Below, piece after piece: positions 52,561-60,704 of a stretch of DNA of 64,000 bases (the stretch's first letter is position 1; every line of letters starts with the position of its first letter). Below the pieces are notes generated by a model. It saw nothing but the letters and a program-made list of their open reading frames with translations. It had not been told where the DNA came from and did not search any database. The position numbers and the translations under genes are program-made. Source of the stretch: Chloroflexi bacterium HGW-Chloroflexi-10. Its GTDB lineage: Bacteria; Chloroflexota; Anaerolineae; Anaerolineales; Anaerolineaceae. The stretch is taken from the NCBI GenBank assembly GCA_002840755.1, contig PHBZ01000002.1:1-64000 (forward strand), given 5' to 3'.

Positions 52561-54822
52561 TTATTGATTATTGGAAAATTTTCTCCATTGAGTCAGGCGG
52601 TTTTCTCTTTCTTTCAAGAATATGGATATAGGCATATTTATTTGCGGTTCGATTTCCACTGCCATGGCTGGCATTCTGAAAATTCTGGGGGCATAGTAAA
52701 GCAAACCAAATGTGCCCGGCCCAAATATACCGGTTTGTTTGAAATTATTCAAAGCATCCTGGCCAAGATCGATCGCTGTGTCAAAATCGCCTTGAAGAGC
52801 GGTTAATTCTGCTTTCAACCATTGTGTTTCGATATTTTCTGATGGTCGATAGGTGTAGGCAAATTGAGCATTTTCTAGGATTTCCTGTGCGTTCCCAATT
52901 TGATTATTTTGTATTAAAGCCTTCACATAGGTATTGATTAGATATAGTTGTTCTGGATTGCTGATGTACTTATCCCGGATTTGATCGAGGGTTAGTTCGC
53001 CTTGAGGCTCCAGGCTGCTTCGCCAATTGAAAAAAGCCTGCGCTTTTATTGGGCTGGATTCCCAGTACGATTCATTTTGATATGCAGTATCACTGACAAT
53101 GGATTGTTGGTAAGCTTGCAGCGCCAGGTCTGTATTGCCAATTTCCTCTGCGATCATGCCCTCGAGGTAGTGATAAACGGCAACGCTTGGGGCCAATTCA
53201 ACAGCTTTCATGGCTGCGTTTAATGCTTCCTCATTTAGCTGTCCATTTTTGTAATAAAGAGCAGCCAGATTGGCGTGATTGAGTGCCCAGGATGGTTCGT
53301 ATTCGATTGTCTTTTTCAAATGCTCAATCGCCTCGGGTAGATATTCCGGGTATTGATCGTCAGCGAGAATCGCATCTGTCAGTGCCAGTTGTTGGTGGGC
53401 AAGCGCTGAATACGGATCACGTTTGCATGCTTCCAGAAAAAAAGTACGGGCTAACTGCCATTGATTGCTGTTGGCGGCCTGCACGCCCCGAAAATAAGGC
53501 GTTATTCCCCAAACACCCAACCACGCGCTCAAAACAGGAATCAGAATCCACCATGGTCGATGCTTATGTCCTGAAAATTCAACGGAGGGTTTAACAGCTA
53601 AAGCTAGAAGTATAGCCAGTGACCATAACACCGCTGGTTCCATATGCAATGATTCAAAAATACTGTGCATCATAAAAGCTGCCAGAAATGAAAATGCGGC
53701 AATTTCTATGCTGGTTAGCGGCAACGCGTTATATTTATGGGTTGAAACAAATTGTTTTATATAAGAAAATGCCAGGAAGAGCAGAGCCCCAATGCCGATC
53801 AAACCGGTTTCAGCCAGGGTATTCAATGGAATGCTGTGAGCGTGTGCCCAAACATTTTCCGGGGGAATGGAATAGTCAGCCATGAAGGCAGTGCCATAAG
53901 TAAAAGGTCCCTGACCGAAAGAGGGGTGAGCAAGAAAGGTATTAATCGCGGTGGACCACAATGTTTGTCTTGAAGTGAATATATTTCCATGAGATCCATG
54001 CATCGACTGCTTGTATACCAAAGCTCCAACCAGGCTGCTAAATCCGATGGCAATGATTATTAAAAAAATCATTAATATTTTATTCGAATAAATTTTTTTC
54101 CAGATAAACAGAACCTGGGTTTTCTTTTGAAATACAAACCATAATCCTAAAACAAGCAGTCCCAGTGCCAGCCCCAAGTAACCACCACGGGAAGAGGTGA
54201 GATAAAGGGTGAATGTTGATATGAAAACAGGGATAAGAAAAAGAAATCTGCGCTTATTCTTGGTGCTATCCAATACTGTAGAAAGACAAAGAATCACATT
54301 CAAATACATGAATGGCGCCCAGACATTTGAATTAGCCGGCCGGTAAATAAATGTAGGGATCCATTGGCCCGGGTTGACAGTGAGCCATTGGTTGTACCAG
54401 GAGGCCGCATCGATAACACCCCATAAGGTGACCAGGGAAGCGGAGAAAATCAACCCGCCGGTAAAGAGTTCTTTGCGCCATCCCCGCTGCACCAGATCAT
54501 ACACCAGATAAAACACAAACAGGGAGGTACTCATGATCAGCATTTGTCCGGCGGACCGGCGCGGGTCGATCGAGTAAATGACCGAAAGCGTATAGGCAGC
54601 CAGCCAGAGTAGAACCGGAATTTTGAATGGTGTTTTTGCCTTCTGTCCTGCCAGCAGCCAGGCGGCGACTAAAACACTCCAAAGCATGGCTCCAAAAATG
54701 ATCACGTTATATTGAATCAGGGCATGCGTGTATCCGATCACAACCAGCAGCATACTGGTGACGAAATATACGCACAATTTCTGGATCAGGCTTTTGTGTT
54801 GTTCGGTAAAATGAAGTTGCAT
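52561..54822 (-). CDS. O-antigen ligase/polymerase-like membrane protein with C-terminal TPRs
   Basis: A 753-residue protein. The first about 440 residues contain about twelve membrane helices and the Wzy_C/WaaL-like loop, including FTLYLTSSRGGYLGLALGLL and SFGQGPFTYGTAF with AHAHSIPLNTLAETGLIG, where the histidine/arginine residues of the active site are expected. Residues about 455-720 are tetratricopeptide repeats (LAHQQLALTDAIL, WALNHANLAALYYKNGQLNEEAL, VYHYLEGMIAEEIGNTDLALQAY). Such enzymes join lipid-linked glycans to an acceptor or polymerise units. It reads toward the exporter genes and is probably upstream in the same locus. A Shine-Dalgarno (GGAG) is rather far from the ATG. Confidence 0.87.
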   Translation of the reverse strand: MQLHFTEQHKSLIQKLCVYFVTSMLLVVIGYTHALIQYNVIIFGAMLWSVLVAAWLLAGQKAKTPFKIPVLLWLAAYTLSVIYSIDPRRSAGQMLIMSTSLFVFYLVYDLVQRGWRKELFTGGLIFSASLVTLWGVIDAASWYNQWLTVNPGQWIPTFIYRPANSNVWAPFMYLNVILCLSTVLDSTKNKRRFLFLIPVFISTFTLYLTSSRGGYLGLALGLLVLGLWFVFQKKTQVLFIWKKIYSNKILMIFLIIIAIGFSSLVGALVYKQSMHGSHGNIFTSRQTLWSTAINTFLAHPSFGQGPFTYGTAFMADYSIPPENVWAHAHSIPLNTLAETGLIGIGALLFLAFSYIKQFVSTHKYNALPLTSIEIAAFSFLAAFMMHSIFESLHMEPAVLWSLAILLALAVKPSVEFSGHKHRPWWILIPVLSAWLGVWGITPYFRGVQAANSNQWQLARTFFLEACKRDPYSALAHQQLALTDAILADDQYPEYLPEAIEHLKKTIEYEPSWALNHANLAALYYKNGQLNEEALNAAMKAVELAPSVAVYHYLEGMIAEEIGNTDLALQAYQQSIVSDTAYQNESYWESSPIKAQAFFNWRSSLEPQGELTLDQIRDKYISNPEQLYLINTYVKALIQNNQIGNAQEILENAQFAYTYRPSENIETQWLKAELTALQGDFDTAIDLGQDALNNFKQTGIFGPGTFGLLYYAPRIFRMPAMAVEIEPQINMPISIFLKERENRLTQWRKFSNNQ

Positions 54823-54884
54823 TAGGTCAATATTCCATGCTCCGCCCTTACGACAACCAAAAAGTTTCGTAGGGGGTAATCTTA

Positions 54885-54890
54885 ATTATA
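54885..54890 (-). promoter_or_regulatory. Possible -10 box upstream of the ligase-like gene
   Basis: Minus strand TATAAT, 62 bases before the ligase-like start codon in the 102-base gap after the GT-C gene. No convincing -35 pairs with it. Confidence 0.35.
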
Positions 54891-54924
54891 GTGTAGTGTA
54901 GTTTGCGGGATAGGTTGTCGTTGC

Positions 54925-56118
54925 TTACAAATCAGTTAACTGCTGTTCCGGTGTGGATGAACGAATGATTTTGCTCCAGTAGAAAATCAGCATACACAAA
55001 ATGAATATCCGCAGTGGAACCACCAGCCACAAACCGGCGTATAAATTGTGTTTCAGTAATAAGGGCCATTCAATCAAGGTGATCAGTAAAAACAGAAAAC
55101 TGATCAACCAGCCTTTTTCCGGAGGGAGCGTCAGCAGGATAATCGGGAGCAGGTAAAGGATCCATTGTGGGCTCCAGCCGGGCGACCATAGCAGAAAAAG
55201 CGCCCAGGTAATCCCATTCATAGCCAGCAGCCCTTGCCGGGATTTGCTTTTGTAGCGGATTAGTGACCAAAGTCCAATAGCGCCAAATATGATTAACGGA
55301 ATCAGCGAGGGGATGCGTGCCGGATTCCCACGTGGGAAAGTAGCTGCCTCAGGCCATTGGCGTTCTTCCAGCGGGACAAATTCACCCGTGCGGTTATTTC
55401 CATCAATCAAAGCCCAAATTGTCTGCCAGGAGGCCCGCGAAGGTTGCGATTGCAGGGATGCCAGGGTCATCGTGGGTGAACGCAGGTATAAGGCTCCCCA
55501 AACAATCACTACACCTGCCACAGCGATAGCGCTTATTTTTGCCGCGACTTTCCAGGATTTATATTTAAACAGAGCGGGGATCAGCAGCAGCGGGAACCAT
55601 TTCGCCAGAATGCCGGCAGCCAGAACCAACCCTGTGGCTGAATGTTTTTCTTTGACCAACAGAAAAATTGCCCAAAGCATCAGCATTACGGTTACCAGGT
55701 CAAAATACCACCAGGTATACGAAACAAAAGCCGAAAATGCGAAATAAACCAGGTTGATGACCAAAAGATGATTTTCATCAGCGCTGATTGTTTTGGATAG
55801 TTCAAAGAATAACCAGATGCTAACCGCTCCGCAGATGGTCAGTAGAAGATACAGGATAAAATCAAACAGGAATTGATTGCCACTGGAAAGCACATAGATA
55901 CATTCTATAATGAAGGCAAATAAAGGTGGGTATTCAGACCAGCTTCCAAAGTAAGGCAAACCGGGGAGATTGGCCACGTTGTAATAAACCGGAAAATCGC
56001 CAAACCCATGTAGGTTGTTGGGAATCAGAGCCAGGAATAGCAGAATTCTTCCGGCAATAAAAAGCAGTGGCAGAATGGTTTGTGGTGTGATGGGTTGTTT
56101 TTTTTGCATATTTTTCAT
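54925..56118 (-). CDS. GT-C-fold membrane glycosyltransferase (DUF2029/GT87-like)
   Basis: This 397-residue protein has about ten membrane helices. The first extracytoplasmic loop has GDFPVYYNVANLPG with the aspartate expected for GT-C catalysis, then WSEYPPLFAFIIECIYVL. LAAGILAKWFPLLLIPALFKYK is typical of polyprenyl-phosphate-mannose-dependent transferases. It would add a sugar on the outer face of the membrane from a polyprenyl-phosphate sugar. It lies nine bases after the MBL hydrolase gene and 102 bases before the ligase-like gene. Precise sugar unknown. Confidence 0.8.
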   Translation of the reverse strand: MKNMQKKQPITPQTILPLLFIAGRILLFLALIPNNLHGFGDFPVYYNVANLPGLPYFGSWSEYPPLFAFIIECIYVLSSGNQFLFDFILYLLLTICGAVSIWLFFELSKTISADENHLLVINLVYFAFSAFVSYTWWYFDLVTVMLMLWAIFLLVKEKHSATGLVLAAGILAKWFPLLLIPALFKYKSWKVAAKISAIAVAGVVIVWGALYLRSPTMTLASLQSQPSRASWQTIWALIDGNNRTGEFVPLEERQWPEAATFPRGNPARIPSLIPLIIFGAIGLWSLIRYKSKSRQGLLAMNGITWALFLLWSPGWSPQWILYLLPIILLTLPPEKGWLISFLFLLITLIEWPLLLKHNLYAGLWLVVPLRIFILCMLIFYWSKIIRSSTPEQQLTDL

Positions 56119-56127
56119 CAGTAAGGT

Positions 56128-56760
56128 TCAAATAAAGGGATTATATTTTTGCTCAAAACCAACCGTGGTTTCCGGCCCATGCCCGGAGAGCAGGCGGGTG
56201 TTGGCGGGCAGGCTAAAGACCTGATCTTTGATGCTTCTGATTAACAAAAGTTGATTTCCGCCTTCTAGGTCAGTCCGGCCAACGCTTTGGCGAAAGATAA
56301 GGTCGCCAGAAAAAACGACATTTAAGTCTTGCAAGGTGTAGACCACATGCCCCTTAGTATGCCCTGGTGTAAAACGGACTTCGAGTTGTGTTTTCCCAAA
56401 TTGGATGAATTGTCCTTGCTCAACGAATTGGTTGGGGGTAGTTTTGATTTCGAATGGGATGCCAAAGGTACGGGCGGCGCCATTGTTTTTCCACAACGCG
56501 AAGTCCAGAGAATGTAGGGTGATCATGGGTGGCTGTGTCAGACTGGCAGCAATTTCATCCACGCCGGCAATGTGGTCAAAATGGGCATGTGTACACAGGA
56601 TGTGGGTGATCATGATTTGCTTTTCCCGGCAATAGTTGACTATTTTTCCGCTGTCAAATGAGGGGTCAATAACACAGGCAGTCCTGGATTCTTCTTCTAC
56701 GAGTAAAAAGGAATTATTCTCAATAGGCCCTAAAACAAATGGAATGATTGTTAATGTCAT
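56128..56760 (-). CDS. MBL-fold metallo-hydrolase (glyoxalase II-like)
   Basis: A 210-residue protein with the zinc motif THAHFDH at residues 57-63, GHTKGHVVY with the third histidine, FSGDLIFRQSVGRTDL with the bridging aspartate and the final histidine in LLSGHGPETTVG. It matches the YcbL/GloB-like hydrolases, which cleave thioesters such as S-lactoylglutathione; the usual glutathione-binding C-terminal domain is missing. It overlaps the MFS gene by four bases. Confidence 0.9.
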   Translation of the reverse strand: MTLTIIPFVLGPIENNSFLLVEEESRTACVIDPSFDSGKIVNYCREKQIMITHILCTHAHFDHIAGVDEIAASLTQPPMITLHSLDFALWKNNGAARTFGIPFEIKTTPNQFVEQGQFIQFGKTQLEVRFTPGHTKGHVVYTLQDLNVVFSGDLIFRQSVGRTDLEGGNQLLLIRSIKDQVFSLPANTRLLSGHGPETTVGFEQKYNPFI

Positions 56761-57884
56761 ACGCTTCTCCCGGGGTTTGAGGGTAGAACAAATAAATTCA
56801 CGATAAAAATAATAAATAAGCCAACGATGGAAATGATAAACATAGCGTTTTGATTTTGATTATATACCAGGCCGCTGAGAGCTGGTGCAAGGATTAAAGC
56901 CAGACCATTGGCAGTTTCCATAACCCCATATGCGAATCCCAGGTTTTTTGATGCGACAAATTTTCGTGTGAGCGCCAGGAGCATGCTGCGCGAGAGGCGA
57001 TATCCCCCAAAGAAAAAATACGCTGCGCCAAACATGGAAAAATTTTTCCCTTGCCAAAGCAATAAGGGGAATAATAAGGTCGCTGGAATCCCGATCAGGA
57101 AGCCGATGCGCGCCGGCAAACTGCCTGCTGCCAGTGCCAAAGCCACATTTCCGAAACTGCCAATCGTGCCAAGCAGGCCGATTTCTTGTAAATTGAGCTG
57201 GTGGGTGGTTTCCAGGTAAATCGGGGTGAGAGATTGGGCAAACAACATGAAAAATATGGTTATAAACCCCAGCGTGACCAGGCGCAGAAAAATTCGATTA
57301 TGGATGATTTCCGAACTGCTGCCCGGGTCATGATGGATTTCGATGCTGGGTTTCTTAATACCCAAAATAAGTGCTGTCGAAATAATAAAGAGTATCGCCG
57401 CAATTAGATACAATAGTTTTAAATCATATTTTTGACCTAAAAAACCTCCCAGTGTTGGTCCGATGACAGTTCCCAGGTGATAGGCGGCGGATGTAAAGGT
57501 TAATGCGCGTTCGGCGCTCCACTTGCCGCGCATTGCGGTGATGTATGCGTTCATCGGTGCCATAACCGAGCCGGTTAACCCATACAGTAGCAGACCAACC
57601 ACAAATAAAGGCAGCGAGTTGGAAAGCGCCATAAACCAGGCAGCCAGAGTTCCCCAAATCCAGGAGATCCACATGATGGGCCGCATTCCAAACCGGTCTG
57701 AGAGATAGCCGGATGGAATTTGCGCAATGGTTGTCATGAAGCCCATGCCGCCCAATACAGCGCCAATCCAAATCGGGTCCGCGCCGAGTTTGAGCAGGTA
57801 TATAGGTTGAAATAAAAGGAACATCCCTTCACCAACGCCCCAGGCAAATATTGAAATTGTGACGAGTTTGAGGCTGCGATTCAT
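56757..57884 (-). CDS. Major facilitator superfamily transporter
   Basis: A 375-residue MFS protein with about twelve hydrophobic helices. The loop between helices 2 and 3 reads GYLSDRFGMRPIMW (the MFS G-x3-D-R-x-G signature), and a related motif lies near the middle. No specificity can be deduced; drug or metabolite export is likely for this size. It begins nine bases after the M24 peptidase gene and overlaps the MBL gene by four bases. Confidence 0.88.
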   Translation of the reverse strand: MNRSLKLVTISIFAWGVGEGMFLLFQPIYLLKLGADPIWIGAVLGGMGFMTTIAQIPSGYLSDRFGMRPIMWISWIWGTLAAWFMALSNSLPLFVVGLLLYGLTGSVMAPMNAYITAMRGKWSAERALTFTSAAYHLGTVIGPTLGGFLGQKYDLKLLYLIAAILFIISTALILGIKKPSIEIHHDPGSSSEIIHNRIFLRLVTLGFITIFFMLFAQSLTPIYLETTHQLNLQEIGLLGTIGSFGNVALALAAGSLPARIGFLIGIPATLLFPLLLWQGKNFSMFGAAYFFFGGYRLSRSMLLALTRKFVASKNLGFAYGVMETANGLALILAPALSGLVYNQNQNAMFIISIVGLFIIFIVNLFVLPSNPGRSV

Positions 57885-57893
57885 TGGGGAGTT

Positions 57894-59000
57894 TTACCCA
57901 ATTACTTTCAAACCACGCTCCAATGTAGAAAGACTGAAACTGCCATGTTGATTGACTACGACATCGTCTTCAATGCGTATGCCGCCTCTGCCGGTCAGGT
58001 AAATTCCTGGTTCAACGGTGTAAACCATACCTTCTGCCAAAAGAAGCTCATTCTCAGAGAATAGGTAAGGGCTCTCATGCCCTTCCATCCCCAAACCATG
58101 CCCGGTTCGATGTGTGAAATACTGGCCGTAACCGGCTTCTTCGATTACTTTTCTGGTGCTGCGGTCTACATCACCCGCCGGAATTCCAGGTCTTCCGGTT
58201 TTTCGGCCGGCCAGGTTAGCGCGGGCGACAATTTCAGCTATTTTGATGAATTCAGGGTCGGGTTCTCCCACGGCAAATGTCCTGGTTATGTCGGATGCGT
58301 ATCCCTCATAACTCGCACCCCAATCAAAGAGCAGCAGCTCACCGGATTGAATTTTTCGATCTGTAGGCATAGCGTGCGGGTCGGCGCTGTTCGGGCCAGA
58401 TGATACAATCGGGTTAAAAGGAAATTCTGCATCTCCTCCGGCTCGCAAGCATTGTAAAACCAATTCAGTAGCCAGTTCTTTTTCGGTCACTCCTGGTTTC
58501 ACCAAAGACAATGTGTTTTCCAATCCGGTTTCAGCAATTTGGGCAGCTTTTTGCATCAGGGCGATTTCATTGGCATCTTTGATGATGCGAATTTGTTCAA
58601 ATACCTCGGCCCCGGAAACCATCGCCGCCTGCGGAGCAGCATTTTGCAGGAAATTTAGCTCTAGAAAACGGAGACGGGTTGGTTCCACACCGATTTTCAT
58701 TGTATGAATGCCAAGATAATTGGTGGCTTCGAAAAAGGATTGTTGCCAGTTGGTAGGATTATCATTATAAGGAAACAAATGGGCTGTGATTGGGCTTTTG
58801 TCTGCACGTGAGACTTCTAATTCGGGTAGAACCATGGCGGTTTTACCCTTGTCTGTTATCAGTAACACAATAGGTCTTTCCATCAGGTGAAAATCCAAAC
58901 CGGTCAGGTATTTCAGGCTGTGTCCCGGATTTATAGCAATAGCGTCTAACTGAGCGGCTTGCATCAGTTCCAGCAAATGGGCAAATCTTTTTTGATACAT
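57894..59000 (-). CDS. M24-family Xaa-Pro peptidase
   Basis: A 368-residue pita-bread-fold peptidase. A creatinase-like N-terminal domain (about 1-125) is followed by the catalytic domain with all five metal ligands: Asp in LLFDWGASYEG, Asp in ASDITRTF, His in THRTGHGLGMEGHE, Glu in YTVEPGIYL and Glu in GIRIEDDVV. It should release the N-terminal residue from X-Pro peptides. AGGAGG precedes the ATG. It heads the leftward M24-MFS-MBL-GT-C gene row. Confidence 0.93.
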   Translation of the reverse strand: MYQKRFAHLLELMQAAQLDAIAINPGHSLKYLTGLDFHLMERPIVLLITDKGKTAMVLPELEVSRADKSPITAHLFPYNDNPTNWQQSFFEATNYLGIHTMKIGVEPTRLRFLELNFLQNAAPQAAMVSGAEVFEQIRIIKDANEIALMQKAAQIAETGLENTLSLVKPGVTEKELATELVLQCLRAGGDAEFPFNPIVSSGPNSADPHAMPTDRKIQSGELLLFDWGASYEGYASDITRTFAVGEPDPEFIKIAEIVARANLAGRKTGRPGIPAGDVDRSTRKVIEEAGYGQYFTHRTGHGLGMEGHESPYLFSENELLLAEGMVYTVEPGIYLTGRGGIRIEDDVVVNQHGSFSLSTLERGLKVIG

Positions 59001-59092
59001 GCATTCCTCCTGGTAGAATTTCCATTCAAATTATATCGCAGGCGCAGCGAATTCAAGCTTTTTTGGCTGATTCTGACGCTTACTTTGCTCCC

Positions 59093-59121
59093 TTGACACA
59101 TCAAAATCTTCCGGTTAGAAT
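59093..59121 (+). promoter_or_regulatory. Promoter of the tRNA-Ala pair
   Basis: TTGACA (59093-59098) and TAGAAT (59116-59121) with a 17-base spacer, 19 bases before the first tRNA. An almost perfect sigma-70-type promoter. Confidence 0.8.
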
Positions 59122-59139
59122 ACCAATCACCCTGAACGA

Positions 59140-59212
59140 GGGCCTGTAGCGCAGTTGGGAGCGCGCTTCAATCGCACTGAAGAGGCCGAGGGTTCGAATC
59201 CCTCCAGGTCCA
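59140..59212 (+). tRNA. tRNA-Ala (anticodon CGC)
   Basis: A complete 73-base cloverleaf: acceptor GGGCCTG/CAGGTCC, D-stem GCGC, anticodon loop ATCGCAC giving CGC, T-loop TTCGAAT, discriminator A. The acceptor contains the G3-U70 wobble pair that identifies alanine tRNA. The 3' CCA is not encoded. Confidence 0.96.
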
Positions 59213-59259
59213 CAATGGTGTGAAACCTCGAATGAAGATAGGGTTTACCAAAAGAATAT

Positions 59260-59332
59260 GGGCCCATAGCGCAGTTGGGAGCGCGTCTCAATGGCATTGA
59301 GAAGGCCGAGGGTTCGAATCCCTCTGGGTCCA
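59260..59332 (+). tRNA. tRNA-Ala (anticodon GGC)
   Basis: A 73-base cloverleaf: acceptor GGGCCCA/TGGGTCC, anticodon loop ATGGCAT giving GGC, T-loop TTCGAAT, discriminator A. G3-U70 is again present. It is 47 bases after the CGC tRNA and nearly identical to it outside the acceptor and anticodon stems, where base pairs differ together. CCA is not encoded. Confidence 0.96.
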
Positions 59333-59339
59333 CAAAGTT

Positions 59340-59374
59340 CAAAAAATCCTCTCTATATAAAGGGGATTTTTTTG
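59340..59374 (+). terminator. Terminator of the tRNA-Ala pair
   Basis: AAAAAATCCTCT and AAGGGGATTTTTTT around CTATATA, ending in a T-run, right after the second tRNA. Confidence 0.7.
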
Positions 59375-59463
59375 TTTTAACTTTGTCCCTGATCACCACT
59401 TTCCTAGTCATCCCGACACGTAGTGCTCCAAGGCTGAAAGCCGAAGGAGACGAAATGAAGGAA

Positions 59464-59504
59464 AGTCCTGACGCAAAGCGCTTCAAGCGTAGCAACGTTG
59501 TCCC
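59464..59504. repeat. Interspersed repeat A, copy 1
   Basis: A 41-base unit beginning AGTCCTGACGCAAAGCGCT. The second copy at 59697-59737 matches in 36 of 41 positions. Confidence 0.75.
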
Positions 59505-59595
59505 GACTCGCAGCGCTCCGAATGCCACAGGTCATGATTGACGCTTGTCCCTAACGTTTTTTTTGTGAGGGATAGTGAGGGGATCGTCTTTTTGC

Positions 59596-59630
59596 GAGGG
59601 AAGGAGGCGTAGCGATGGAGACCATCTTTT
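59596..59630. repeat. Interspersed repeat B, copy 1
   Basis: A 35-base unit beginning GAGGGAAGGAGGCGTAGCGA. The second copy at 59779-59813 matches in 33 of 35 positions; both are followed by CGCGAAGG. Confidence 0.8.
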
Positions 59631-59631
59631 C

Positions 59632-59682
59632 CGCGAAGGCACAAAGTCCTGAGTTTTTTTTCGCGAAGGCACAAAGTCCTGA
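59632..59682. repeat. Tandem repeat C (CGCGAAGGCACAAAGTCCTGA)
   Basis: A 21-base unit occurs at 59632-59652 and 59662-59682, 30 bases apart start to start. Truncated CGCGAAGGA forms follow near 59814 and 59883. Confidence 0.75.
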
Positions 59683-59696
59683 ATGCAGTAAAGGAT

Positions 59697-59737
59697 AGTC
59701 CTGACGCAAAGCGCTCCGAGCGTAACGACATTGTCCC
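59697..59737. repeat. Interspersed repeat A, copy 2
   Basis: Second copy of the unit at 59464-59504, with five substitutions, several of them changing GCG-type positions together. Confidence 0.75.
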
Positions 59738-59778
59738 AGAAGACGTAGCAAGGGGATGTTGCCCGAACACCTTTTTAT

Positions 59779-59813
59779 GAGGGAAGGAGGCGTAGCGATG
59801 GGGACCATTTTTT
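59779..59813. repeat. Interspersed repeat B, copy 2
   Basis: Second copy of the unit at 59596-59630, two substitutions. It is followed by a piece reading TCATTCTGAACGAAGTGAAG, a type of intergenic repeat common in several bacterial phyla. Confidence 0.75.
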
Positions 59814-60112
59814 CGCGAAGGACTAAGCCTCCCTTTTCTTGTCATTCTGAACGAAGTGAAGGCATAGTCCTGAGCATTTTTTCCGCGAAGGATCTCTGGC
59901 ACCGTAAACCAGAACGAATCCTTTGCAAAGGTGTCTTTGACCGGGTTAGACTTTACCAGTTATCGTCGCCTGGTGTTTACCACTAATTCCTTTTATTTTC
60001 TCTTTCCGCATTACTCTGTACTCATTACTTTTTCCATCACTTCCTAATTTGCACTTCCAAATCCCTCCCCGGCTGTCTACACAACCTGCCTACTTGCGCA
60101 ATTATGTGTCTG

Positions 60113-60140
60113 GACAACCTGCCTATTTAGGCAGGTTGTC
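60113..60140. repeat. Perfect palindromic hairpin
   Basis: GACAACCTGCCTA, loop TT, and its exact complement. A 12-base direct copy of the left arm (ACAACCTGCCTA) lies 34 bases upstream at 60081-60092. No T-run follows, so it is not a typical terminator; a REP-like element is possible. Confidence 0.75.
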
Positions 60141-60393
60141 AAACAGAACAAAATTCGGCATAATCATTATCGAACACCGAACATAAATTCTAGCGACACA
60201 AAGCGCGCAAAACGCCCCGCTCCCCAAACTTTTTTTTCTGAGAGAAGGAAATGAACCCCATGTTCTCTATGCCAAATATTCAAAAAAAGCGAATAATCCT
60301 TCATTCCGAATTCCTGCTACTTCCCAATTCCCTTATCCATTCATCCCCATTCATCCCCATTCGTTCCAATACGAATACAGCACTTTAACAACC

Positions 60394-60485
60394 ACATATA
60401 CATCCATTTTTCTGACTAATTTCTCACTACCCCCCACATATACATCCATTTTTCTGACTAATTTCTCACTACCCCCCACATATAC
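60394..60485. repeat. 42-base tandem repeat, 2.2 copies
   Basis: Two identical 42-base copies at 60394-60435 and 60436-60477, beginning ACATATACATCC and ending CTACCCCCC, followed by the first eight bases of a third. Confidence 0.92.
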
Positions 60486-60704
60486 GCGTCAAATTTCTGG
60501 AATTGCATTCGTTCCGATTGAAATTTCTTTTTTACGAATAGGCAGCGCGCTCCAAGCCTTTTACATAAAACGAAAAACGAATACTGCAGCGTGTGCCTCT
60601 TTTTTCACAACTCCGCCAGGATTTACCACGCTCCCTGAAGTGGGAGAAGCTTCTAACAAACTTGATTTATAATCATGCTATGTTTTCAAAATGGAGGTCC
60701 GCTT

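Larger units (their letters stand above)
59375..60704. other. Gene-free stretch composed of repeats
   Basis: No credible gene lies in these 1330 bases. The left half (59400-59940) is a patchwork of short diverged copies related to GCGTAGCGA/GCGAAGG units; the right half holds a perfect hairpin, short tandem CCATTCATCC-type copies and a 42-base tandem repeat. Small ORFs across it follow the repeats and have no ribosome sites. A -10-like TATAAT at 60668-60673 precedes the creatininase-family gene. Confidence 0.75.

Noticed and set aside
55289..55747. 152-codon plus-strand ORF inside the GT-C gene
   Set aside because: It is the antisense shadow of a clear membrane glycosyltransferase and has low-complexity, non-family content.
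59127..59528. 133-codon minus-strand ORF with two GFEPSA...LRRAPNCA / LKRAPNCATGP repeats
   Set aside because: It is the antisense of the two tRNA-Ala genes. The repeated peptide is a well-known false prediction from tRNA and should not be annotated.
59483..59986. Several ORFs of 76-139 codons in the repeat area
   Set aside because: They follow the repeats in different frames, have no ribosome sites and show only repeat-derived peptides such as CHSERSEG.
60394..60485. Possible CRISPR array
   Set aside because: The 42-base copies are directly adjacent with no unique spacers, and no cas gene is present in the window.
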